From positions 30,342,738 to 30,406,737 of the forward strand of contig NC_090996.1 in NCBI RefSeq assembly GCF_041146395.1: a stretch of DNA of 64,000 nt, in the 5' to 3' direction. This document shows, one piece after another, positions 55,691-64,000 of this stretch. How positions within the stretch are numbered: the first letter of the stretch is position 1; each line of letters opens with the position of its first letter. The position numbers and the translations under genes were made by a program. The stretch comes from Eulemur rufifrons. Lineage: Eukaryota; Chordata; Mammalia; Primates; Lemuridae. The notes beneath the pieces were generated by a model. The model searched no databases and had not been told where the DNA came from. It saw only the letters and a program-made list of their open reading frames with translations.

Positions 55691-57800
55691 ATCTGGGCCA
55701 CATGCACAGCAGGTAATCCTCCCCACCCTCATGTCACGTGAGTGCCGGGACTCTAGTTTTCCCCTCACCACGGTGAACGACTGACTCCATGGTGCTCAGC
55801 CTGTTTCCCTGTTTCTCAATCAATGCGCTGTTCTTTCCCTGCTCCGGCTGCAGCCTGAGCAGTTCGAACCCTCACTCGCCAAGTCCTCCTGAGCTTTGTT
55901 CCGTGCAATACCCCATGTACTCCCTCCATCCCTTAGCCCTCTATGACCTGGGTATTTTAGCAAAATAGTCCATGATAGAGCATCTTTTGCTCATGTGTGT
56001 TCTTTGTCTGTTTCCTTATGGGTTTTTAATCATTCTCTTTTGACTTGATAAATGAGTCTTGGCTTCTCACAACTTTCCTGAAGACCCAGGGTAAAAAAAC
56101 ATCCTTTCTGGTAGTTATATAGCAGTTGTGAGGGAAAAATGAGCCTCCTCGATAGTCAATAAATCACTTTGTCACCTTAATCTTTTATTGATCTCAATAA
56201 AAGTTGTATTTTGTTTCTTAACAAAAATCCACTGGGGAAGACATCCCGTACAGGTGGGGGCAAGATGAAAGTAGTGGTCAAGCCATCACCTCATATCGTT
56301 ATTTATGGGAGAGCAATGGATTTGAGGGGGCTGGGGGGGCTGAAGATGAAAAAGTCATTCTTGTAAGTGATGCATCGTATTTTAAAAGACACACTTGACT
56401 CCAGGTAGCCCACTCACAGACAAGGCTTCGGAGCTATATTTTATGCAGACTTTTATAAACAGGTCATAAACATCCCGCTTCTCCAAGCCAGGAAAGCAAA
56501 GGCTCTTTCCTGCTTGCAAATAATGCATCTATGCGGTCAGTTAAATTTAGAATATGGCAATCATTGTACTCTGAGATGGCTGGATCTCTAGGGGAGGATT
56601 ATCAAAACAGGTAACTCACGGAAGAATGAGGCACATTTCATCAAGGCTTGGAATCAAGCTTTTGTTAAGGTTTGGAATAAATATATTTCCCCCTTGGTGC
56701 AGAGGCAAAGAAATACTAATGAAAAATGGTCTTCAATGTTAATGTTTGTGTCTTGCTCATATTCCTCCAGGGCATGAGTAAAAGGAGGTTTGGTGGTTTG
56801 GGGTAAAAAAAAAAAAGAAGTAAAACAGAGCAGTGCATACACACAATGCTTTTCTCTCTCATCTATTTTTTTCTGTAAGACTCAACTCAATTTTCCTCTG
56901 GATCAGGGCTTTATCCACGGGATCCTGGCGTTTTTATTCTTACCAAACATCCTGTGATTTCAAGCTTCTCACCATTCCACTTTTCTCCATCTCTCTAAAA
57001 TTTTATGATCCTAATTCTCTGAAAAGTAAAGCTCTCATTAGTAATTAATATTAAGTAATTAATATTTAAGCACTTACCAATCATCTTTAATATTCAAACC
57101 AGGAAGGGAATCTGTTCTGGCATCAACTTGGCCAATCTGGGACATTGGACAGAAACACGTTTCCAAACTAAAGTTTGATCTCCTTTGATCAAATGGACCT
57201 CAGATTCCTTGAGTACTGGATGCTCCCTATGACTAGTTTTCAACATGGATGTTATTGAAGCATCTCTGACTGTTAAGGGGAAATATTCTCCAGTAGGACC
57301 TACTCAAATACCAAAGGGAAGATTCAACAGGATCCCAAATATAATGCTTTTGCTGGAGAGAATCATCACCTCTCCTCTGCTCTGCTGGAAGTAGGATGGG
57401 CCCTGGAAACCAACTAGCATTTGTAGCCTGGGATAAGCCAGCAAGTAGAGAAATGATTCTAGAAGATTTTTGATTGTCTTTTTTTTCCCCGTCCATATGT
57501 AGCGATTTATCCACTTGCAGATTGTAGAAAGCCCAAGCCTGTGCACATTTGGAGAAATATAAAGCACTATGTAAAACAAAGGGGGTTGTTAGTAAAACAG
57601 ATGCAGTGTTAATTGCACTTGTGAGCAGCATAAATAAAACAATACATGTACTAGGAAATCCTTCCATGATGCTCAGATTTTTACAAAACTAGCTTGTCTG
57701 CAAAGGTAAAGGAAAAAAAATAACAGCACAATTACTAGAATTAGATCTTTCTAAAAATTATTTAGATTGATGCTAAGGGAGCCAATGATTTTCAACAACT
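55691..57800. other. Single-copy block, 2.1 kb; conserved-element candidate 56100-56640
   Basis: No transposon confidently assigned; 55790-56040 has a weak L2-like feel. 56370-56620 carries GTGATGCATCGTATTTTAAA, TTTATGCAGACTTTTATAAA and GCAAATAATGCATCTATGCG. 57020-57070 has a near-tandem TAGTAATTAATATTAAG / TAATTAATATTTAAG. ORFs up to 144 codons on the minus strand (57233-57667) lack domains. Confidence 0.4.
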
Positions 57801-57925
57801 CTTTCATTTTTTTTTTTTTTTTCGTTCAACAAATATTTGCTGAAGGTCTGCTATGGACCAGACCAGGTGTTTGGTGCTTTTGAGGATAAGGAAGAATATC
57901 TAGCCTTTGTCTTCAGGGGGTCATG
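57801..57925 (-). mobile_element. L2 LINE 3' end, antisense, interrupted copy part 1
   Basis: Poly-T, TCGTTCAACAAATATTTGCT, GAAGGTCTGCTATGGACCAG and TTGAGGATAAGGAAGAATA are the antisense L2 terminus. The copy goes on beyond a MER5A insert. Confidence 0.75.
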
Positions 57926-57956
57926 AGTTTAAATGCCTAAGTAAATATTTAGGGAA

Positions 57957-58185
57957 GTGGTTCTCATTGGGTGGGTGGGTGTGTGGGTAGCACAAAAGGG
58001 AATTTGGCAATATCTAGAGATAGGTCTGGTTGTTACAACTGGGAAGAGTGTGCTAGTGGCATGTTGTAGGTAGAAGCCAAGGATTTTGCTAAACATGCTA
58101 CTGTGCATGGGACAGCCCCAACAACAAGGAATTATTTCACCCAAAATGTTAGTAGTGCCAAGGTTAAGAAATGCTATTTCAGAAT
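57957..58185. mobile_element. MER5A-type hAT-Charlie element, opposite direction to 9785
   Basis: GTGGTTCTCATTGGGTGGG, AATTTGGCAATATCTAGAGA, GGTTGTTACAACTGGGAAGA, TTTTGCTAAACATGCTACTG, GGGACAGCCCCAACAACAAG and GCCAAGGTTAAGAAATGC. Near full-length. Confidence 0.88.
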
Positions 58186-58189
58186 GGTA

Positions 58190-58565
58190 GGTGATGAGTT
58201 CTATAATAAGGGCACATGAATGTTCCAAAGAAACACAGAAAGAGAGCAACTAAATCAGCCTCATGCATTGGGGAAGTTTTTTAAATGAAGAATGTGACAT
58301 TTGAGCTCAGCCTTGATAGATTAATAAAAGCTTGCTTGGTATGGAGAAAGAGGAAGGACATTTGTAGTAGAGGGACCAGCACTTTCAAAGGTCTAGTGGC
58401 ATATTTAAGAACAAGGTGGATTCAGGGAATGATGATAGCTTCAATAAGGCTGAAGCTCAGCGTGTGTATGGGCAGGGGGAAGGGGTGGGAGCAAGACAAG
58501 GCCATTGGGATGATGTTGTAAAGGCCTTTCAATGCCATCCTTAGGACACAGGAACCTTCACTTAG
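58190..58565 (-). mobile_element. L2 LINE, interrupted copy part 2
   Basis: AAAGAAACACAGAAAGAGAG, ATGAAGAATGTGACATTTGA, GCTCAGCCTTGATAGATTAA, GTGGGAGCAAGACAAGGCC and AAAGGCCTTTCAATGCCATC, in antisense L2 order. Confidence 0.8.
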
Positions 58566-58940
58566 ATCAGGGGTCAGTCAGCCCAAGGACCAAATCAACT
58601 ACAGCCCAAAGACCAAATCCAGTCTGCTGCCTGAAGTTCTGCTGTTTCTAAATGGCCCATTAGCAAAGAATGGCTTTCCTGTATTTAAATGGTTGAAAAA
58701 AAATCCAAAGAAGAATAATATTTTGTGATATGTGAAAATGATATGCAATTCAAATTTCAGTGTCCATAAATACAATTTACTGGAACACAGCCACACTCAT
58801 TTGTTTATTTATTGTCTGTGGCAACGTTCGCACTCCAACAGCAGAACTGAGTCGTTGTGGCAAGAGACCATATGGTTTGCAAAGCCTAAAATATTTCCTA
58901 TTTGTCCCTTTGCAGAACAAGTTTGCTGATGTCTGAGTTA
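58566..58940. mobile_element. hAT-Charlie non-autonomous element (CAGGGGTC ends)
   Basis: Begins CAGGGGTCAGTCAGCCCAAG, then CAGCCCAAAGACCAAATCCA, TAAATACAATTTACTGGAAC, ACAGCCACACTCATTTGTTT, CATATGGTTTGCAAAGCCTA and ends GTTTGCTGATGTCTG. The order is that of the common mammalian element that reads GCCATATGGTCTCTGTC in reverse. Confidence 0.85.
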
Positions 58941-59062
58941 GAGGATAGAGACTAATGTGATCACACTACAGGAATCACTATGGCAGCAGTTGGGAAGATG
59001 ACCAGGAAGTTGAGAAATCTAAGTAGAAAACTTGTTAATCCAAGCAAGGTATTTATTAAGTT
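58941..59062 (-). mobile_element. L2 LINE, interrupted copy part 3
   Basis: GAGACTAATGTGATCACACT, GGAATCACTATGGCAGCAGT and AACTTGTTAATCCAAGCAAG resume the antisense L2 coding tail after the hAT element. Confidence 0.7.
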
Positions 59063-59065
59063 AAT

Positions 59066-59605
59066 GTATCAGTCAGGATATGTGAGGTTGTGCTGCAGTA
59101 ACAAGTGAGTCCACACATCTCAGTGGCTTCCAAGGCTGGTTTCTCACTGGCAGTAAATGTCTGTTTTAGGCTGGTAGTGGTTCTACTCCTTGTTATCATT
59201 GTCCCAGGATCCAGTCTGACAGGGAAACCTCTATTTGGAACATTTCAGCTCTTGTAGGAGAGGGAAAAATAGACATACATGTCACATACTGGCTCTTACA
59301 GGTTATGCCTGATAGAGACACTCAATGTTTCCACTCATATTCTGTTAGACAAAGCAGGTCTTGTTCCTCTTGGGCTTAACAAGGCAGGGATGTATAATCC
59401 TCCCACAGGGATGGGCACCCACAGGTGGTGCAGAATTAACAGAGAGGAGGAGACTGATCCTCTTGCCAATACAGAGAGAGAATGAATGAGAAGGAGGAAG
59501 GAGAGGGCAGGGACTATGGGGACACCCTGTTTTCTGCCCCTGATGCTTTGGTGTATGGTGATAGCATTCGCTGAGATGGGCAACTCAAGAGAAGGGGCCA
59601 GGAAA
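59066..59605 (-). mobile_element. ERVL-type LTR, antisense
   Basis: TGTATCAGTCAGGATATGTG, AGGTTGTGCTGCAGTAACAA, ACATCTCAGTGGCTTCCAAG, CTCATATTCTGTTAGACAAA, GTATAATCCTCCCACAGGGA and GGAGGAGACTGATCC. Same class as 14205-14478. Confidence 0.6.
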
Positions 59606-59689
59606 TAAGATCATGAGTTCATCTGGGGCAAGGTGAATTAGGGGTGCCTGTAGGAATTGAGACGGGGGTGCCTCGTTAGGCAGCTAGAA

Positions 59690-59870
59690 AAGTAGGTTTG
59701 AATCACAAGACAGGTGTTAGAGACTGGAGATTACCATCAATTTTATTCCCCTTGTGGTTATAGAAAGTGAATGTCTTCTTAAATTAGATGACAAGATAAG
59801 TAAATTGCTTAGCATAGTGCCTGGCACAGAATAAGGTCTCATTAAAGATTTTAGCAATTATTATTTTTCT
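59690..59870 (+). mobile_element. MIR SINE
   Basis: TTTGAATCACAAGACAGGTG, TTCTTAAATTAGATGACAAG and AGCATAGTGCCTGGCACAGA with a TAAGGTCTCATTAAAG end. Confidence 0.75.
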
Positions 59871-60444
59871 TATGAACTGAGTGGAACCAAGGAAATAATT
59901 CAAAATCCCATTAATGATTTACCTTTCCTACCTTTGGCCACATGGTAATTACAGTAAAACTACTTGACAATATACCATTTTTTTTTTTTTAAATTTCCTT
60001 CTGACCTGGAGCTGGTGTTATTAAACACACACATCTTACTAACTCACATATCCATACTCAACCCACAGCCACTCCTGTGTTCAGATGGGACCACGATGCT
60101 ATTAGCCTAGAGCAGATTTCTGAATAGTTGGAGTTCTATTAGCATTCAGAATAAAGTAAACAATTAGTCAACCATTACCATGCTGCTTGAGAACTCCAAG
60201 GTTTAGGACTATGTCAATGTTCAGGAAGAGGTTCCAGGAACTGTCTATACTGTGTGTTCGTCAACCGATTAGAGAGAAATACACAGGAGCCCAAACTGTG
60301 ACACTGTGTGGCTACCCAGGGAAGGACAGGGGTTCACTAAAAATAGTGGGCTTGGTGGAGTCTAAGTTAAAGTTAGAGATTTAGGTACATACATAGTCGC
60401 TCATCAATACTTGCTTTTGTTTTCTACAGCTAGTCAATTTGGGG
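59871..60444. other. Single-copy stretch
   Basis: No gene. A T-run at 59979-59990 is the only repeat. Confidence 0.3.
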
Positions 60445-61345
60445 GACAAACTCCATTCATTCATTCATTAGTTCAACAAATATTTGCATTCCCTATATCT
60501 CAGGGCACTGTTCTAGGATTTGTGGGAAGACTGGTAAATAAGACAGATAAATTTCTTGTCCTTACTTTCTGTAAGGGGATATCAATAGATAAACAAATGA
60601 ATATGTAATATGATGCTAGGTTATGATAACTTCAATGAGGAGAAAAAGCAAAGCCGGGCAAGGGAAAGCAGTGTGTGTCTGTGTGGTGTCCAAGTGTCTC
60701 TGTGTTACTTTAAACAGGACTGTCAGGAAAGCAATCTCTGGGGAGGTACCGCTGAGGCAGAGTCTGATGGAAAAGGATGGACTCATGCGCATATTTGGGG
60801 AGAATTGCTCCAATCAGGGAAGACAACATGCAAAGGTCCCAGGATGGGAGATACTTGGCATGTTCAAAGAGTAGCAGAGAATCACATATGGTGGGGTCAG
60901 ACTGAGCTGAAGGAGAGAGCTGGGAGTTGGGTGCATGAAGGACGTCAGAAAGCAAGTCAAAGGAAGAAGCCTGGGTGTTGTGAAGCTGACGGGAAGTGAC
61001 TGGAGCACTGAAGACAGGGCAGCAACATGACCTGAGTCTCATTTTGGGACTGTTCGGTGGGGAGGAGCCTGCAGAACAGCAAAGGCAGAAACAAGGCCAG
61101 TTGTGGGGATACCGTGGTTGCAGGATGGTGAGGGTCATCGTGGAGGAGGCGAGAAGTACACTATTTGGGGACATATTTTGATGTCAGCGCACATAGGATT
61201 TGCTGAGGGATGGCACATGGAGTGTGGGAGAATAAGAGGGATCCAAAGTGACTCTGTGCATTTTAGACAGAGAAGCTGAGTGCTGTCATCTACTGAGACG
61301 AGGAACAGAGGGGAAGAGCAGGCTTTGCGGATCAAGAGTTCCGCA
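60445..61345 (-). mobile_element. L2 LINE 3' region, antisense, longest L2 of the window
   Basis: ATTCATTCATTCATTAGTTC, CAGGGCACTGTTCTAGGATT, GTGTCCAAGTGTCTCTGTG, AGGTCCCAGGATGGGAGATA, GGGCAGCAACATGACCTGAG, TGAGGGATGGCACATGGAG and CAGAGAAGCTGAGTGCTG follow the antisense L2 tail for 0.9 kb. The 154-codon minus-strand ORF is its decayed sense tail. Confidence 0.92.
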
Positions 61346-61379
61346 GCCCTCTACACAACCAGGGCCATGTATCCAGGAT

Positions 61380-61500
61380 GACTTACAGCCTTATAACACT
61401 TGACATTTTGCAAAAACAGTTTCCTGCCAGCCACAAGAGCGAGGCGGGACTGATGTTATTTGTTTCCATTTCATGAATGAAAATAACCACAGCTCAGAAA
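61380..61500 (-). mobile_element. MIR-like fragment, antisense
   Basis: GTTTCCATTTCATGAATGAA, AATAACCACAGCTCAGAAAG. Weak. Confidence 0.4.
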
Positions 61501-62249
61501 GAGTAAGCTGGAGATGGTGGAATAGACAGGACTATTTTGAATCATGAGACAACTCCAACTAACATAAGCGCAAGAGAAAATACATCAGTTTTTGTGAGTG
61601 GGGTATCTAAGGCTGTAGCTGGCATTGTGGCTGGGATTGATGGTGAGTATTGTCCGTCTGTCTGTCTGTTCATCCTTCTGTCCAAGATGTTACCTCCCAA
61701 GCCCAGATGCATGTTCTGAGCCCCCAGAAGGAGAACACAGAAGGCTCTGTGCATCTATTCTTCAAGGATGACCTCCCTTTCACTTGCTGAAAGAGTCCTG
61801 CAATAACATCATGGCTAAACCCATAAAGATGGAAGATTGAGTGCTCAGCGAGTTGGCTGACAGGCTCTAGTTTAATTCTGATCTGGGAGAGGGGAATCCA
61901 TCGGAACCCTGTCACCTCACTGCCAGAAGAGATTGCCTTCTTTCTGCTCAGGAAAGATAGAGAACTCCCTGCCTCCCAGAGAAGCATTTTCCCTGAAGCC
62001 AGTCACGGCCAGACCTTCTGGGACAGAAATCTTCCAGATTCAGCTCCAGCAGGAGCCGACTTACAGGGAGGCCACAGCTTCTGTGTTGGGGTTGGAAGGA
62101 TTCTCAGCCAGGTGCCTTCGTATTTAGAATTCTGTCTGTCAAAGTTATTCCTTAGGTCTTCAACTGTCATTGTTCCCTTTGCCTGCTCCTCTTGGAATGT
62201 AGAAATAGCCTAAACTCTGTGTCATTTGGAGGTACTATGCCTTCTTGCA
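61501..62249. other. Single-copy stretch
   Basis: No gene or transposon. A short CTGTCTGTCTGTCTG run at 61654-61668. Confidence 0.3.
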
Positions 62250-62475
62250 ATTAACATTCTCATATCCCTTCTGCTTCAGACTTCCTCCTCTTTGGGTCTT
62301 CATGACACCACAACCTGCTTGCTTTCTTCCTACCTCACTGGCTGTTCCTTCTCAGGCTTCTTTGCTGATATTTCCTGACCCTGACTTCAGAATATTGACG
62401 TTCCCCAGGCATCAGTCATGGACCCTGTTTTCCACTCTGTCTGGACGCTCCTACACGAGATCTCATCCGTTCCCT
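62250..62475 (+). mobile_element. L2 LINE, ORF2 reverse-transcriptase fragment
   Basis: TTCCTACCTCACTGGCTGTT, CCTTCTCAGGCTTCTTTGCT, TGACGTTCCCCAGGCATCAG and CATGGACCCTGTTTTCCACT correspond to the region of L2 ORF2 encoding the GVPQGSVLGP-like reverse transcriptase motif. Frame broken. Part of a 122-codon chance extension. Confidence 0.75.
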
Positions 62476-62845
62476 GTGTTAGAGATTATTAGCTGCCTGC
62501 CTGGTAGCCATCCTCCCTTCTCTGTTCACAAAATCCCATTTAGTTTAAGTCTGGACAGGGCATGTGTTCAGGGAAAGTGGATGATCCCTCCATCCCTATT
62601 GGATGATCCATGATATCTAAGACAATCATGGTGACCTCACTACCTTTTTTGTTCATGATTGGTTTAGGGATAAACATGTGACCCAGTTCTGGCCAATGGA
62701 ATTTTAAAGGAAGCTGGGGATTCTGGGAGAAATTCCACTCACCCTCAGTAATTTCAGCCATCTTGAACCTTTTCATGTTCCTGAACAGTTGAATATGTCT
62801 TCCCTAGGTCATTCATGTTGTTCCCCATGTTCTACAGCTGATGGA
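62476..62845 (+). mobile_element. LTR-like insertion (ERVL class)
   Basis: GATTATTAGCTGCCTGCCTG, GTTCATGATTGGTTTAGGGA, AACATGTGACCCAGTTCTGG, CCAATGGAATTTTAAAGGAA and TTCAGCCATCTTGAACC resemble the LTR class at 33990. Splits L2 material on the two sides. Confidence 0.45.
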
Positions 62846-62924
62846 ATTTTGACCCATGCTTCCAGATCCCATGCAAATGTCACATCTTCTCTGTAGCCCC
62901 CCCCACCTTTTTTTTTTTATTTAT

Positions 62925-63135
62925 CCCCAGGCTTTCTCCTCTCTGCTCCTGCAATAGCCCACATTACCTGTGTCACCGGACCTGTCAAGTTGCATTGTGA
63001 TTGTCTGTCTTTCCTTCTCAACATTAAGCTTTTCCAGGGCAGAGATACTGGCTTATTTATTTTTGAAACCATCCCAATGGATGACACTCTACCCGACATG
63101 AAGACAATGTCCAATTCAAGTGATGAATGAAAAGT
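62925..63135 (+). mobile_element. L2 LINE 3' end
   Basis: CTCTGCTCCTGCAATAGCCC, AACATTAAGCTTTTCCAGGG, CAGAGATACTGGC and the terminal TGATGAATGAAAAG. Poly-C then poly-T (62897-62920) precedes it. Confidence 0.7.
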
Positions 63136-63235
63136 GCTACCTGGTGCAGCCAGAAAGGATTGGCGATATTGACAAGTCAAGGCACAGGACAAAATGGGGG
63201 AATTCTGGGGAAACACATGGCAACTTTTGTGTTGT

Positions 63236-63755
63236 TTGCAGGATGTTCAAAGTCCTTATCAAGACATTCGGGGCCCTGTCTACTCTTGTTTCTGATTACC
63301 TCTGTCCCTGAAATTTCCTCCCACAAGCCCACACTATTGGAATCTTCAAGTTTTAAATCCACAGATTATATTCTTTCAGACGGCCATGCCTTTTCTCTCT
63401 CTATCACCTTGTCTGGCACTTCTCCCCATCTTGTTCACTTTGTCAAACTCCTATTCATCTTTCAAAACCTTATTCCAATATCACCCTTCTAGGATGCCTT
63501 TGCAGGCCACTCTTGGACAAGCTTAATGACTTCCTGTTCTGCTTTGAACCCAATTTTAAGCGTGGCATAATTTGGCACAAACATAATTTTGTGTTTGTGT
63601 GCTGCTCTTTGTGCACCTGTCTCCTATTCAGTGCTGTAGATGCTTTGAAGGGAGGGATCACATCTTCTTCGTATGTGTATATCCAGTGCCTAGCTCGAGT
63701 CTAGCACGTCATGGGCTTGATAATATTTGCCTGGTTGAACTGAATCTCTTGTTTC
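63236..63755 (+). mobile_element. L2 LINE 3' region
   Basis: CAAACTCCTATTCATCTTTC, AAAACCTTATTCCAATATCA, CTTCTAGGATGCCTTTGC, GTAGATGCTTTGAAGGGAGG, GATCACATCTTCTTCG, CCAGTGCCTAGCTCGAG and CTGGTTGAACTGAATC. The exact 3' repeat is decayed. Confidence 0.85.
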
Positions 63756-63859
63756 CTATTTCCATTGAAGCGTCTTCCAATATATCCATTCAGAGGCTGT
63801 CACTGGATGTTTCAGGCTGAAACCACATTTACTGGGCTTTCCAAAGGGCAAATACCACA

Positions 63860-64000
63860 ATAGTAATAACCTATCATTTTGAGTACTTATTATGTGCCAA
63901 AAACATTTCAAAGCTTGGCATGTATTATCCCATTTTATAATACCTACACATCTACTCTGTGAGATAGGTTCTCTAGGTGTCTATATTTTACAGATGAGGC
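63860..64000 (-). mobile_element. MIR SINE, antisense, cut by the window end
   Basis: TACTTATTATGTGCCAAAAA, ATCCCATTTTATAATACC and ATATTTTACAGATGAGGC. It probably continues beyond base 64000. Confidence 0.75.

Noticed and set aside
60710..61174. 154-codon minus-strand ORF
   Set aside because: It is the sense strand of a decayed L2 3' tail; no conserved reverse transcriptase motif remains in frame.

Overview
The window is nuclear DNA of a strepsirrhine primate, most likely a lemur. The evidence is its retrotransposons. Primate Alu elements are present. Three of them (19662-20002, 38697-39039, 40503-40842) carry the lemur-type extra segment between the arms, an AT-rich insert reading roughly TATATATTTTTAGTTGTCCA, together with GTGAGTGCCGTGGC near the A-tail. 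The young L1 3' ends (11745-12118 and 27326-27580) also match the strepsirrhine L1 tail rather than the human one. The species and the orthologous human locus cannot be fixed by eye.

I find no protein-coding gene, tRNA, rRNA, snRNA or CRISPR array. Open reading frames are short, and most lie in transposon debris or low-complexity DNA. The only ORFs with recognisable homology are relics: an L1 ORF2p endonuclease fragment on the minus strand (20353-20595) and L2 coding-tail fragments. This is intergenic or deep-intronic sequence. About half is recognisable interspersed repeat and the rest is single-copy.

Layout. 1-10 kb: an L1M 3' fragment, many MIR and L2 fragments, an MLT1 LTR and single-copy DNA. 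10-13 kb: an Alu, then an old DNA transposon split by a young L1. 13.4-15.6 kb: a repeat-free block, then LTR and ERVL-MaLR internal remnants with a primer-binding-like site. 15.6-18.8 kb: L1M, Alu, MIR and L2 debris. 18.8-23.2 kb: one long ancient L1M on the minus strand that keeps a 5' UTR and is interrupted by two Alus. 23-34 kb: MIR, hAT-Charlie, L1M, a 5'-inverted young L1, several LTRs and two single-copy blocks. 34.6-37.1 kb: a decayed L1M on the plus strand. 37-44.5 kb: a lemur-type Alu, an L2, an Alu-in-Alu nest, an LTR and the longest ORF (254 codons, probably chance). 44.5-52 kb: mostly single-copy DNA with conserved-element-like blocks. 52-64 kb: L2 copies repeatedly interrupted by L1, hAT and LTR insertions.

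The record is mainly a layered insertion history: L2 and MIR first, then hAT elements, L1M and MaLR LTRs, then AluJ-type, then strepsirrhine L1 and lemur Alu. Possible function lies in repeat-free blocks with homeodomain-like TAAT cores and little decay into repeats (2.7, 4.3, 13.4, 45.5, 47.7, 50.8, 54.8 and 56.4 kb). These are candidate conserved regulatory elements, by inference only. I found no evidence of a new gene system. Repeat family names rest on remembered consensus sequences, and boundaries are approximate to about 5-20 bp unless a target-site duplication is given.
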